From contig JAIORQ010000098.1 of NCBI GenBank assembly GCA_021108035.1, forward strand, positions 1-64,000: a stretch of 64,000 nt of DNA. The letters run 5' to 3'. The position numbers and the translations under genes are program-made. Positions 8,162 through 17,696 of the stretch are shown piece by piece. This DNA comes from Bacteroidales bacterium (GTDB lineage Bacteria > Bacteroidota > Bacteroidia > Bacteroidales > JAADGE01). Numbering within the stretch: the first letter of the stretch is position 1; each line of letters opens with the position of its first letter. The notes under the pieces are model-generated. The model did no database searches and was not told the origin of the DNA. It worked only from the letters and a program-made list of their open reading frames with translations.

Positions 8162-9328
8162 ATGGCAAAAATACTCGTAATAGACGATGAAAAAGCGATA
8201 AGAAATTCATTAAAGGATATTCTTGAATATGAAAAGCATGATGTAACACTTGTAGAAGACGGCAAGCAAGGAATTATTGAGCTTACTGATAATGAATATG
8301 AAATCGTATTATGTGATATAAAAATGCCGGGAATGGACGGTATTGAAGTTCTTGAAAAAGTAACAGAAAAGGGAATTGATGTTCGTTTTATTATGATTTC
8401 CGGACACGGAACAGTAGATACAGCTGTTGGAGCAATTAAAAAAGGTGCATTTGATTTTATAGAGAAACCTCTGGATCTCAACAGGTTACTAATTACTGTA
8501 AAAAATGCTTTGGAAATTGGTAAGCTGGTTAGTGAAACCAAAGTTTTGAAGAAAAAAGTCAGCAAAAAATATCAAATGATCGGGGAATCAGAAGCTCTGA
8601 AAAAAATAACAGAAATGATTGACAAAGTCGCTGAAACTGATGCAAGAGTTTTAATTACCGGAGCAAACGGAACAGGCAAAGAATTAGTGGCACACAGGAT
8701 ACACGAAAAAAGCAAAAGGAGTAAACAGCCTTTCGTAGAAGTGAATTGTGCGGCAATACCTTCTGAACTTATTGAAAGCGAATTATTCGGTCATGAAAAA
8801 GGCTCCTTTACTTCGGCACATAAGCAACGTACAGGAAAATTTGAACAGGCTGACGGCGGTACCATTTTTCTTGATGAAATCGGTGATATGAGTTTGTCTG
8901 CTCAAGCTAAAGTATTAAGAGCTTTGCAGGAAAATAAAATTTCAAGAGTAGGAAGCGATAAACAAATAAAAGTTGATGTTAGAGTAATTGCTGCAACTAA
9001 TAAAGAAATTAATAAAGAAATTGCAGATAAAAGATTCAGAGAAGATCTTTATCACAGAATCAGTGTTATATTGATAAATGTTCCTGCATTAAATGAAAGG
9101 CCTGAAGATATTCCTTTATTAGCAGAGCATTTTATGACAGAAATAACCAAAGAACACGGAGTTGCTAAACTGAAAATTGAAAAAGCAGCTGTTAAAGAGT
9201 TGCAAAAAATTAATTGGACAGGTAATATCAGAGAATTCAGAAATGTATTGGAGCGTTTAATAATATTATGTGATAACAAGATTACTGCTAAAGATGTTAA
9301 AAGTTTTGCTCAACCGATTGGGAAGTAA
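8162..9328 (+). CDS. NtrC/AtoC-like response regulator without C-terminal DNA-binding domain
   Basis: 388 residues. The receiver domain (1-120) has phosphoacceptor Asp52 in CDIKMPGMDG and the Lys in EKPLDLNRL. The sigma-54 AAA+ domain (about 140-375) has Walker A GANGTGKE near 167 and Walker B GGTIFLDEIGDM near 232, and it ends with NWTGNIREFRNVLERLI. The sigma-54 contact loop reads GSFTSA (214-219) rather than GAFTGA. The protein stops soon after the AAA+ domain, so the Fis-type helix-turn-helix is absent. The next gene starts 12 bases later, so no split domain was found downstream. No partner kinase is adjacent. It probably activates from solution or acts through another protein. Confidence 0.9.
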   Translation: MAKILVIDDEKAIRNSLKDILEYEKHDVTLVEDGKQGIIELTDNEYEIVLCDIKMPGMDGIEVLEKVTEKGIDVRFIMISGHGTVDTAVGAIKKGAFDFIEKPLDLNRLLITVKNALEIGKLVSETKVLKKKVSKKYQMIGESEALKKITEMIDKVAETDARVLITGANGTGKELVAHRIHEKSKRSKQPFVEVNCAAIPSELIESELFGHEKGSFTSAHKQRTGKFEQADGGTIFLDEIGDMSLSAQAKVLRALQENKISRVGSDKQIKVDVRVIAATNKEINKEIADKRFREDLYHRISVILINVPALNERPEDIPLLAEHFMTEITKEHGVAKLKIEKAAVKELQKINWTGNIREFRNVLERLIILCDNKITAKDVKSFAQPIGK

Positions 9329-9340
9329 AAAACTATAAAA

Positions 9341-10663
9341 ATGAAAAAAATTAAACTGATTACTTTACTGATTTTCACCGGAATATCAGTTAATTCTTTT
9401 GCTCAAATTGAATATTTGAAAGGATTTATTGTTAAAGGAACAGATACAACTCATTGTTTTATAAAAAAAGAACCGTTAAAAACATTGCAATATAACATAA
9501 CTGTGAAAAATTCTGTTGAAAGTTCAGAAGAAAAAAATTATACTCCTTCTGATTTAAACGGATTTTATATTGAGAGTTTCGGGCATTTTGTTTCAAAACA
9601 ATTTAAGCTAAGGTATGTAAATGACATTATGAAATCAACAGATTACATGGCGGAAGAAGAAGAAAAATATATTAAGGAAAAAGCTTTTATAAAAACGTTG
9701 AATTCAGGACCGGCTAATCTTTACAGTTTTCTTGATAAAGATTCAAAGAATCATTATTTTATAGAAAAAGATACAATTTTCTACGAACTTTATGAAAAAT
9801 TTAATTTTAAAATGGTTGAAGAAAATAATTTAAATAAGCGTAAATTATTTATTCAGAGGAATTTTCAAGGAAAGTTAGCTTTTATATTTAACGATTGTCC
9901 AAAAATTAAATCAAAAATTAAATCGGTAAAATTAAGTGAAAGCAATTTAATAAAGATTACAAAATTATACAATAAATGTATGGGTTACGAAAGTGAGGAA
10001 GATGTAGAAGTTAAAAAATTGATTATTGAAAAATCTGTATGTGCCGGATTAAGTTTAAATAACTTTTTCTTTTGGAGCGATCATCGTGATGTTTTTGTGA
10101 ATTCAATTCAACCTTATAATCAAACACCAACGGGAGGTTTTAATTTTAATTTTATTTTTCCTCGAATAAGTTATGATTTTAGTTTATATACAGGCTTACT
10201 ATATTCTAATAATAAATTTATTGCAAATTATGATACTGTTAAATCAGATATTTCTTATATATATAAAGTAGATTTGAACACACATTTTATTAAAGCTCCC
10301 TTACTCTTTAAATATACTTTGAACAAATATAAAATTAAACCTTATGTATTTGCAGGAGGATTTGCCGGGTTTGTTGTCAAATCTTCTAATGAAATTGTTA
10401 CTCATGCATTTGGTGAGTTTCGCGATGATATTGATTCTTCTTATGTATTTGAAATCTATCATGGGAGTGATTATAAATATCATCCTGCAATAAGAAAATT
10501 TGAGATAGGATATACAATTGGTTTAGGTGTTAAAACTAAATTGTTTAAAAATATATCAATATTTATTGAATCTCGTTATGAAACCGGTAGTGGAATTTCA
10601 AAATTAACAGGCTTTGGTGTTAAATCAAAATACTACAGCTTTATAACCGGTATTGAGTTTTAA
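9341..10663 (+). CDS. Outer-membrane beta-barrel protein (porin family, PorT-like)
   Basis: 440 residues with a cleavable signal peptide (KLITLLIFTGISVNSFAQ). A periplasmic-looking N-terminal half follows, then a C-terminal barrel of alternating strands such as GGFNFNFIFPRISYDFSLY and KPYVFAGGFAGFVV, ending in SFITGIEF. The terminal aromatic residue and strand pattern are typical of Bacteroidota outer-membrane proteins. It starts 12 bases after the NtrC-like regulator and is followed by a strong terminator at 10674, so the two may be cotranscribed. The function is unknown. Confidence 0.75.
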   Translation: MKKIKLITLLIFTGISVNSFAQIEYLKGFIVKGTDTTHCFIKKEPLKTLQYNITVKNSVESSEEKNYTPSDLNGFYIESFGHFVSKQFKLRYVNDIMKSTDYMAEEEEKYIKEKAFIKTLNSGPANLYSFLDKDSKNHYFIEKDTIFYELYEKFNFKMVEENNLNKRKLFIQRNFQGKLAFIFNDCPKIKSKIKSVKLSESNLIKITKLYNKCMGYESEEDVEVKKLIIEKSVCAGLSLNNFFFWSDHRDVFVNSIQPYNQTPTGGFNFNFIFPRISYDFSLYTGLLYSNNKFIANYDTVKSDISYIYKVDLNTHFIKAPLLFKYTLNKYKIKPYVFAGGFAGFVVKSSNEIVTHAFGEFRDDIDSSYVFEIYHGSDYKYHPAIRKFEIGYTIGLGVKTKLFKNISIFIESRYETGSGISKLTGFGVKSKYYSFITGIEF

Positions 10664-10673
10664 AAACACAAAA

Positions 10674-10705
10674 AATACCCGAGTTCATTAAAATTCTCGG
10701 GTATT
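10674..10705. terminator. Bidirectional intrinsic terminator
   Basis: AATACCCGAG and CTCGGGTATT form a perfect 10-bp stem with a 12-base loop, placed between the convergent ends of the barrel gene (stop 10663) and the DUF5916 gene (stop 10728). A-rich and T-rich sequence on either side lets it serve both strands. Confidence 0.85.
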
Positions 10706-10727
10706 AAATTTATTCTGTGAAAAAAGT

Positions 10728-13355
10728 TTACAAAATAAAACGGTAAGAAAGTTTTATTAAGAAAACATCATAAGCGTCAATTTTAAACATACTTTTTAAA
10801 TCATTTCCTAAATCAAATTCTCCGTTTATAAAAGAATCTGTTTTATCTTGCGACCAAACTAAATACAATAAAGAACCGGGTTTATATTCCCACCGTAATA
10901 CTAAATTTGATCTGAATTGTTGATAATTAAAATCAGGTAATTCGATAAAATAATCATAATTCCCGTTTCCGGTTTCATTTATACCGTATGATTCATCATC
11001 AGCTAAATAAAAAATTTCATTGTTATTGAATACATGAAAACGATCATTATATAGTTCTGCTTTAGGGTCTGTAATCTTTTTAAAATTATTGTAAACGGCT
11101 GCACTTATAAACGGAGCACCATAATATTGAATGGTAAAATCAGGTGTAATATTAAGATCAACTCCGGCAGTTAATGAGATTGTTTTTTGAAGTATTTCAC
11201 CGAATAAATATTGATCTTCGTTTTCATAAGTTTCAGTAGATATGTATTGCAGATCAGTATTCCTGTAATAATATACAGGTGATAAAGTTATTGAAAGAAA
11301 ATTAAACGGATTGTATCTGAAGTTTGAAAATATTCCGTAGTTATGAAAAGATTCATCAAAACCGCAATTATTCCAAAAGTGTGCGCCTACCCGAAACTTT
11401 TTTGTTGAGTTTGTTCCGAAGCCAAAACTGTAATTATAATTTCCGGGTGATTTCATTGCAGGTCCTCCTCTTAATATTGAATTATCAATATTGTTTAATT
11501 CTGCAGAAATATTGAAGCTGAATGTCCATAAATTTGTAAATTGGGTCCAAGCATTAATATTTCCGCCTTTAAAAGTATTTGTTCCTCCGTAATCCCAGCC
11601 TGCCCATTGATTTGCGTTTATATTAATACTCCTGAAAATTGAAAACGGTTCAGTTATTCTGTAACCTGCCCACAGATATTGGAATATTGAATTTGCTCTT
11701 CTAATATAACCAATGTCATTTAATTCAATACCGGGTGATCTCCATGTAACATTTGCCATATAACTTAAACCTTTGCTGACTTGTTTAGCAAACAAAAAAT
11801 TACCTCCGTAGCCGGATAGTGACGTTCTTGTCGTATCATACGTTAAATAATTTGCATCCGGTCTTTGATAATATCTTCTTGATGATAATTGTTGTTCTGT
11901 AATTGCATCTTTATTACCTTCAATATAACTGCTGACAAAAGTTGTTGAGATAAAATATTTCTTATCTTTAAAAAATTGTTTAAAATCAAGACCTCCTGAA
12001 TATGAGTTAGTATTCAGAAAATTTAAATATTCGACATCTATAAGACGATTTGTTGAAGTTACCATTCCTCCGAATATTGTGTTTCCGTCATTCATGTCTT
12101 TTTGAAGTCTTCCTGCAAAATAGTTTGTATATGGTTCAACAACTTCTTTTCTTCTGTCACCGTTGAGGTCAATTTCTGCATATTCTTTATTGGTAAAACT
12201 CTCAATAATACCAATTGATAAGCCTTTTTTTGTTTTCCCTGTCAGCTTTAATGCTCCCAGAATACGCGTATTATTCGGCATATCAATGTATTCTTCGTCT
12301 GCTAAATCAGGATAATAATGAGGACTGCTTCCTAACCTTCTGGAATAAAAAAGATTATCACTTGACCAAGGACTGCCGCCGGGAGTGATTTCATAATCTG
12401 TAATATTACTGCCTTCAACAAAAAATGGCCTTTTTTCATTAAAGAAAGTTTCAAAAGCTGTTAAATTTACTTCCGACGGATCAGCTTCAACTTGTCCGAA
12501 ATCAGGGTTTACGGCAAAGTCCAAAATTAAATCATTTGTTATACCGATTTTTCCGTCAATTCCTGCATTAAAACCAAAATCCTTTCCGTCGGCAAAAGGA
12601 TTTCCTTCTTCTTTTTCATACAGTTCAAATTTTGAAGAAAAATACGGGGCGATTTCAATTTGACGTTTTGGTTTAAGATTAGTCAGCCCGTTTAATTCTC
12701 CGAATCTGCTTACCCATCCGGATGTTTCTTTTGGTATGTGTTGCCAAATACTCCATTCATCTTTTCTGAAAATATATCTTCCGACTTCTAATCCCCATAC
12801 TTGATTTTCTTTCTTGCTAAATCTTAATTGGCTTAAAGGTATTTTCATTTCTGCAGACCAACCATAATCTGTTATTGCTGTTTTTACAGTCCATAATGGA
12901 TCCCATGTATCATCGTCATCGTGTAAATTATCATTTGAAGTAACAGCATCATTCCTGACTCCCGCTGCATTTACGGCAAAAACAAATGCCGTTTTTTTAT
13001 CATAATAGCTGTCAAATTGAACTACAACAAGATCACCGTCCCAACTGTCTCTCCTTGATAATCGTTTTTCAATCTTCTCGGATTCTGTATCATAAACTTT
13101 TATTGCTGCATATATGTTATTTTCATCATATAATATTTTAAATTCAGTTTTTTGAGAAGGTTTTTCCCCTTCATTTGGCTCATATTGTGTAAAATTTCCC
13201 GACCATTCCACTTGATTCCAAACAGTTTCATCAAAACTGCCGTCAATTTTTATTGTTGAAGCATCAACTTTTTCTGTTGTATATATTCTTTGTTGACTAT
13301 TAACTGTAATTGATAAAGTCAAAATTAATAAAATTAAAATGAATGTTTTTTTCAT
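10728..13355 (-). CDS. DUF5916 outer-membrane protein with N-terminal CBM9-like domain
   Basis: 875 residues with a signal peptide (FILILLILTLSITVNS). The N-terminal ~200 residues look like a carbohydrate-binding family 9/DOMON sandwich (IKIDGSFDETVWNQVEWSG, YDENNIYAAIKVYD). The DUF5916 region follows, with DFGQVEADPSEVNLTAFETF and FNEKRPFFVEGSNI as recognisable family motifs. The rest is a long series of beta strands to a terminal LSYRFIL, consistent with an outer-membrane barrel. Family members are often annotated as hydrolases or carbohydrate-binding proteins without experimental function. The gene is convergent with the barrel gene across a shared terminator. Confidence 0.88.
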   Translation of the reverse strand: MKKTFILILLILTLSITVNSQQRIYTTEKVDASTIKIDGSFDETVWNQVEWSGNFTQYEPNEGEKPSQKTEFKILYDENNIYAAIKVYDTESEKIEKRLSRRDSWDGDLVVVQFDSYYDKKTAFVFAVNAAGVRNDAVTSNDNLHDDDDTWDPLWTVKTAITDYGWSAEMKIPLSQLRFSKKENQVWGLEVGRYIFRKDEWSIWQHIPKETSGWVSRFGELNGLTNLKPKRQIEIAPYFSSKFELYEKEEGNPFADGKDFGFNAGIDGKIGITNDLILDFAVNPDFGQVEADPSEVNLTAFETFFNEKRPFFVEGSNITDYEITPGGSPWSSDNLFYSRRLGSSPHYYPDLADEEYIDMPNNTRILGALKLTGKTKKGLSIGIIESFTNKEYAEIDLNGDRRKEVVEPYTNYFAGRLQKDMNDGNTIFGGMVTSTNRLIDVEYLNFLNTNSYSGGLDFKQFFKDKKYFISTTFVSSYIEGNKDAITEQQLSSRRYYQRPDANYLTYDTTRTSLSGYGGNFLFAKQVSKGLSYMANVTWRSPGIELNDIGYIRRANSIFQYLWAGYRITEPFSIFRSININANQWAGWDYGGTNTFKGGNINAWTQFTNLWTFSFNISAELNNIDNSILRGGPAMKSPGNYNYSFGFGTNSTKKFRVGAHFWNNCGFDESFHNYGIFSNFRYNPFNFLSITLSPVYYYRNTDLQYISTETYENEDQYLFGEILQKTISLTAGVDLNITPDFTIQYYGAPFISAAVYNNFKKITDPKAELYNDRFHVFNNNEIFYLADDESYGINETGNGNYDYFIELPDFNYQQFRSNLVLRWEYKPGSLLYLVWSQDKTDSFINGEFDLGNDLKSMFKIDAYDVFLIKLSYRFIL

Positions 13356-13741
13356 ATGTTTATTTTATAACTTTCAAAGGTCATATAGCCTGTCTGTCTG
13401 CATACAAGGAACTTCCATGAAAACAATCATTCCGTTGTGTATTGAAAATTCGTTTTAATCAAGGAAGTTTCATCAGATTAAATTGTAATTTTTATGTTAA
13501 AGACGAAAATTATTAATAATTGTTACAATTTACAAAAATAATTGTTTCAAATATCACATTAATTTTTAATTTGTCATATAATAATATTTGAATAGCATAT
13601 TGTTCTTTACCAACAACATGAATTATTCTATTTTTGTTGTTGGTATCATATAAAACATTGTTCATTAAACAAAACTTACCGGTATTTATTATATTTATTC
13701 TGTTAACTTATTTTGTATTACTTTTGTAAAAAATAATTATT
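13356..13741. other. 386-base gap between divergent genes
   Basis: This gap separates the DUF5916 gene (minus) from the kinase gene (plus). It contains a perfect 10-bp stem (13608-13617 with 13636-13645, arm TACCAACAAC) around an 18-base loop and the promoter element at 13719. Nothing coding was found. The hairpin could be an operator or a transcript structure for the kinase gene; it lacks a T-run typical of a terminator. Confidence 0.5.
13719..13726 (+). promoter_or_regulatory. -7 promoter element (TACTTTTG) of the LytS-type kinase
   Basis: TACTTTTG matches TAnnTTTG and ends 15 bases before the GTG start at 13742, giving a leader of about nine bases. Confidence 0.5.
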
Positions 13742-14839
13742 GTGAAATTTTATCAATTTATAAAAAATATTGATTATAAAAGAATAGGTTATCATGTTCT
13801 TTTTTGGGTAGTGATAAGTGTTTTTTATGATGCCGTATCTTCAATTGTGTCGGGAAGACCTTTTTTTGAGATGTTGGCGCATGATTTTAAATTTTTTTTC
13901 CCCAGTGATGTATTAGGCGTTTATATTACATTATATATATTAATTCCCGAACTGTTACTGAAAAGAAAATATACGCAGTTTATTATTTTTTCAGTATTGT
14001 TTTTAGGTTTTTTAATCATAGTAATTACTCTGCCTCTTCAATATCTCGGACTTTTTCTTGAATATCAGGAGAAGTTTTTAGAGGCCGGAAGGCTGTTTCC
14101 TACATTGTATAATTATACCGGTCATAATTTTTTAGTTGCATTAACAGTTAAATTAATGATTATTGGGATTGCATCTTCAATAAAAATTGCAAAGAATTGG
14201 TTCAAATCTCAAAAAAGACAACAAAATCTGTTAAAAGAAAAATTTGAAGTTAATTTGCAGTTGAAAGAAGCAGAGCTTAAATTTCTTAAGTCGCAAATTA
14301 ATCCGCATTTTTTATTCAATGCTTTAAATAACCTTTACAGCCTTACGCTTGAGAAATCTCCTAAAGCACCTGAAGTTGTTTTAAAAATATCTTCACTGTT
14401 GGATTATGTTCTGTATGAGTGTAATGTACCGAAGATTGATCTTGACAGAGAAATTGAAAATATTAAGAACTATATTGATCTTCAAAAGATCAGGTATGGT
14501 AATGATACCAATATTAAATTAAATGTCGAAGGAGACACATCCGATATTCAAATTGCACCTTTATTGATTCTTCCCTTAGTTGAAAATGCCTTTAAACACG
14601 GATTAGATAAGAATGTAGGTAAGGGATACATTTATATTGATATAAAAGTTGATGATGATGCAACGTTGGATCTGTCGGTTAAAAACAGCTTGAAAGGAGA
14701 AAATAATCATGAAGGTGATGGTATTGGTTTAACAAATCTTCGTAAGAGATTGGAATTGCAATATCCCGATAAACATAATTTTTCTCTGTTATTAACAGAT
14801 GAGAGTTGTATTTCTGATCTTAAATTGAAACTTTATTAA
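13742..14839 (+). CDS. LytS/YehU-type sensor histidine kinase
   Basis: 365 residues. The N-terminal ~150 residues hold four hydrophobic segments and act as the membrane sensor. A helical linker leads to the His_kinase domain with FLKSQINPHFLFNALNNLYS, phosphoacceptor His near 189. The N box is PLVENAFKHGL and the G box GDGIGLTNLRKRLE. Such kinases normally phosphorylate LytTR-type regulators, usually encoded next door. Here the neighbours are acpP and a DUF5916 gene, so the kinase is an orphan. GTG is the most plausible start, placed just after a promoter element. Confidence 0.88.
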   Translation: MKFYQFIKNIDYKRIGYHVLFWVVISVFYDAVSSIVSGRPFFEMLAHDFKFFFPSDVLGVYITLYILIPELLLKRKYTQFIIFSVLFLGFLIIVITLPLQYLGLFLEYQEKFLEAGRLFPTLYNYTGHNFLVALTVKLMIIGIASSIKIAKNWFKSQKRQQNLLKEKFEVNLQLKEAELKFLKSQINPHFLFNALNNLYSLTLEKSPKAPEVVLKISSLLDYVLYECNVPKIDLDREIENIKNYIDLQKIRYGNDTNIKLNVEGDTSDIQIAPLLILPLVENAFKHGLDKNVGKGYIYIDIKVDDDATLDLSVKNSLKGENNHEGDGIGLTNLRKRLELQYPDKHNFSLLLTDESCISDLKLKLY

Positions 14840-14941
14840 ACAAAGTTTTAGTTAAAAATGATAATATTTTTTTTTTATTTTAGAGAATTAATTTTCTTTG
14901 CAAATCACAATTTACTTATTTACTAATTAAAATTTTTTATT

Positions 14942-15178
14942 ATGTCAGACATTGCCTCAAGAGTAAAAGCAATTATTATAGATAAATTAGGTGTTGAAGA
15001 AAGTGAAGTTACCTTGGAAGCCAGTTTTACTGATGATCTCGGAGCAGACTCACTTGATACTGTTGAGTTAATCATGGAATTTGAAAAAGAATTTAATATT
15101 GCAATTCCTGATGACAAAGCTGAAGCTATCGCTACTGTTGGTGAAGCTGTAAGCTATATCGAAGAGAATTCAAAATAA
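14942..15178 (+). CDS. acpP: Acyl carrier protein
   Basis: 78-residue acidic helical protein with the 4'-phosphopantetheine attachment serine in [12 protein letters not shown] (Ser37), the invariant ACP motif. It carries the growing chain in type II fatty-acid synthesis in the cytoplasm. fabF and rnc follow in the order common in Bacteroidota. A strong hairpin lies between acpP and fabF, which would allow high acpP expression with partial read-through. A near-consensus -7 element (TTTCTTTG, 14893-14900) lies about 40 bases upstream of the ATG. Confidence 0.97.
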   Translation: MSDIASRVKAIIIDKLGVEESEVTLEASFTDDLGADSLDTVELIMEFEKEFNIAIPDDKAEAIATVGEAVSYIEENSK

Positions 15179-15186
15179 TTTTATTT

Positions 15187-15215
15187 GAGGATTACAATAT
15201 TTTATAGTAATCCTC
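15187..15215 (+). terminator. Intrinsic terminator or attenuator between acpP and fabF
   Basis: GAGGATTAC and GTAATCCTC form a perfect 9-bp stem with an 11-base loop, followed by a T-rich run (tttctctttttttt). It lies 9 bases after the acpP stop and 25 bases before the fabF ATG, so fabF is reached by read-through or by an unseen promoter. Confidence 0.78.
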
Positions 15216-15239
15216 TTTCTCTTTTTTTTAAACTATTAT

Positions 15240-16490
15240 ATGGAATTAAAACGTGTTGTCGTAACCGGTCTTGGTACAATTAATTCTATTGGTCATGATT
15301 CCAAAGAAACTTGGGAAAACATGATTAAAGGAGTTAGTGGTGCAGGCCCTATCACAAATTTTGATGCAAGTAAATTTAAAACAAAATTTGCCTGTGAAGT
15401 CAAAAATTATGACCCTCTAAAATATTTTAAGAAACCTGAAGCCAGGAAACTTGATAAATTTACACAGTTTGCAATTATTGCAGCTGATGAAGCAGTAAAA
15501 GATGCAAATTTTAACTTTGATCAAATAAATCCGGACAGAGCAGGGGTAATTTGGGCATCAGGAATAGGAGGTTTGCAGACATTTAAAGATGAGGTCGTTG
15601 AATATGTTGAGAATGATTATACTCCTCGATTCAACCCGTTTTTTATTCCGAAAATGATAGCAGATATTGCTGCCGGTCATATATCAATAAAATATGATTT
15701 CAGAGGACCGAATTATGCAACAGTTTCTGCATGTGCATCATCTTCACATTCACTCATAGATGCATATAATCTTATCCGTCTGGGCAAAGCAGATATTTTT
15801 GTAACAGGAGGGTCAGAGCATGCTGTTACTGAAGCAGGTATAGGCGGATTTAATGCTATGAGAGCAATTTCCACAAGAAATGATGATCCTAAAACTGCTT
15901 CCAGACCTTTTGATATTGGGAGAGACGGATTTGTTATTGGTGACGGAGGTGCTGCTTTAATACTTGAAGAATATGAACATGCCGTAAAACGAGGTGCAAA
16001 AATTTATGCTGAATTTGCAGGCGGCGGCATGACCGGAGATGCTCACCATATTACAGCTCCGCATCCTGAAGGCAGAGGGGCTGCAATGGTAATGAAAGTT
16101 ACATTAGAAGATGCTGAAATGACTCCTGATCAAATTGATTATATTAATCTTCACGGAACATCTACAGGATTGGGCGATATTGCAGAACCTAAAGCGGTAT
16201 TAGATGTTTTTGGAGAGCATGCTTATAATTTGAGTATCAGTTCATCAAAATCAATGACGGGACATCTTTTGGGAGCAACCGGTGCGCTTGAAGCTTTAGC
16301 CTCTGTTATGGCAATTAAAACCGGTGATATTCCGCCGACAATTAATCAATTTGAACTGGACCCGAATATTGATTCAAAACTTGATTTTACCTTTAATAAA
16401 ACGAAACATCGTGAAATTAAAGCTGCATTAAGTAATACTTTCGGTTTTGGCGGACATAATGCTTCAATAATTTTTAAAAAATTTGAATAA
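15240..16490 (+). CDS. fabF: Beta-ketoacyl-ACP synthase II
   Basis: 416 residues, the normal FabF length. The catalytic triad is visible: Cys165 in VSACASSSHS, a histidine in NLHGTSTGLGD near 305 and a histidine in SKSMTGHLLGATGA near 342. It condenses malonyl-ACP with acyl-ACP in fatty-acid elongation, using the acyl carrier protein encoded immediately upstream. The C-terminal NTFGFGGHNASIIF motif is also canonical. rnc starts 9 bases after its stop. Confidence 0.97.
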   Translation: MELKRVVVTGLGTINSIGHDSKETWENMIKGVSGAGPITNFDASKFKTKFACEVKNYDPLKYFKKPEARKLDKFTQFAIIAADEAVKDANFNFDQINPDRAGVIWASGIGGLQTFKDEVVEYVENDYTPRFNPFFIPKMIADIAAGHISIKYDFRGPNYATVSACASSSHSLIDAYNLIRLGKADIFVTGGSEHAVTEAGIGGFNAMRAISTRNDDPKTASRPFDIGRDGFVIGDGGAALILEEYEHAVKRGAKIYAEFAGGGMTGDAHHITAPHPEGRGAAMVMKVTLEDAEMTPDQIDYINLHGTSTGLGDIAEPKAVLDVFGEHAYNLSISSSKSMTGHLLGATGALEALASVMAIKTGDIPPTINQFELDPNIDSKLDFTFNKTKHREIKAALSNTFGFGGHNASIIFKKFE

Positions 16491-16499
16491 TATTATTTT

Positions 16500-17222
16500 G
16501 TGTTGAGTTTTTTTAAAAAAAAATCTGTTAATAGAGATTACTACAAAAAATTAACAAAACTCCTCGGTTTTAAACCAAAGAATGAAAATCTTTATGTGTT
16601 GGCATTCACACATAAATCTGCCGAATCATTAGAAAGGGATGGTTATTGTGCTAATTATGAACGCCTTGAATACTTAGGGGATGCAATTTTAGATGCTGCC
16701 ATCAGTGAATTGCTTTACAAAAGGTTCCCGTCTGCAGATGAGGGTTTTCTTACACAAATGCGTACCAAAATTGTAAACGGTAAAAGTTTAACTGAACTGG
16801 CAAAAAAACTTCAAATTGAAAAACTGTTATTTGTAAAATCATCTAAAAATATAACTGAAAGGATTTATGAAGATGCTTTTGAAGCGCTAATCGGTGCAAT
16901 ATATTTAGACCGAGGATTTAAATATGTTATTCAATTTGTAACTCAAAAAATATTGGTTGAGCATATTAATTTAAATCAATTAAAGTTTATTGATACAAAT
17001 TATAAAAGTCGTATTATTGAGTGGTCTCAAAAACATAAAATATCAATTGAATTTTGTACGGATGAAGACTCTGATGATTCCAAGAGTTTTATCTCAAAAT
17101 TGAAAATTTATGATAAAGTAATTGCTGAAGGTAACGGATACTCAAAAAAGGAAGCAGAACAAAGTGCTTCAAAGCTTGCTTTATCAAAGATTAAAGCCGA
17201 TGATTTTATACTTGAAGTTTGA
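16500..17222 (+). CDS. rnc: Ribonuclease III
   Basis: 240 residues. The RNase III signature ERLEYLGDAILDAAISEL lies at residues 55-72 and supplies the metal-binding Glu and Asp. A second acidic cluster is in YEDAFEALIGAIYLD near 123-137. The C-terminal 70 residues are a double-stranded RNA-binding domain (FISKLKIYDKVIAEG, then KKEAEQSASKLAL). It processes rRNA precursors and other duplex RNA. The frame begins with GTG at 16500, with a TTG immediately after as an alternative. Its stop overlaps the next gene by four bases. Confidence 0.95.
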   Translation: MLSFFKKKSVNRDYYKKLTKLLGFKPKNENLYVLAFTHKSAESLERDGYCANYERLEYLGDAILDAAISELLYKRFPSADEGFLTQMRTKIVNGKSLTELAKKLQIEKLLFVKSSKNITERIYEDAFEALIGAIYLDRGFKYVIQFVTQKILVEHINLNQLKFIDTNYKSRIIEWSQKHKISIEFCTDEDSDDSKSFISKLKIYDKVIAEGNGYSKKEAEQSASKLALSKIKADDFILEV

Positions 17223-17641
17223 AAAAGACAATTAAAATAAAAAATGAAATCAATATACCTGAAAAAGTAATTGGTATATCATCTCAAAGCAGCGATTATC
17301 ACATTGCATGGGAGATAAATAATATATTGAATATCAGCTTGTTTAAGCTATCTGAAAAAGCTTTTGCCGATAAGAAATTAAATAAAGAAACACCAATAAA
17401 ATTATATTATTTTAAAGATGATAATTCACGAAAATATTATCTTTTGGAAAATAATACAAACGGCAGAAGTTTATTCTTAAGTTTGAAACATATTGATTAT
17501 TTATTGATAATTGATCCCGAATCAGATGATGTAAAAGAATATGTTGCAAAACTTTCTGCCCCTAAAGCCTTTTTAGGTTGTTTCTCAATAGAATTAAATA
17601 AATCCCAAATAAAACAATTAAAAGATATATTATTAAAATAG
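17219..17641 (+). CDS. IPExxxVDY family protein
   Basis: 140 residues of unknown biochemical function. It has the family features: an early SSDYHIAWEINN segment, a central YYLLENN strand and a hydrophobic SLKHIDYLLIIDPE motif. The last corresponds to the IPExxxVDY region, although the IPE part is not conserved here. In Bacteroidota this family commonly follows rnc, as it does here, with a TTGA overlap of start and stop. The TTG start is imposed by that overlap; no ATG occurs early in the frame. Confidence 0.65.
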   Translation: MKKTIKIKNEINIPEKVIGISSQSSDYHIAWEINNILNISLFKLSEKAFADKKLNKETPIKLYYFKDDNSRKYYLLENNTNGRSLFLSLKHIDYLLIIDPESDDVKEYVAKLSAPKAFLGCFSIELNKSQIKQLKDILLK

Positions 17642-17696
17642 ATTTTTTGATTGCTCAAAAAAATCCGATTTTGTCAGGAATTCAAAATATTGTTTT

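Noticed and set aside
8116-8565. 149-codon open frame antisense to the NtrC-like receiver
   Set aside because: Ser/Phe-rich low-complexity product opposite a clearly coding receiver domain; a shadow frame.
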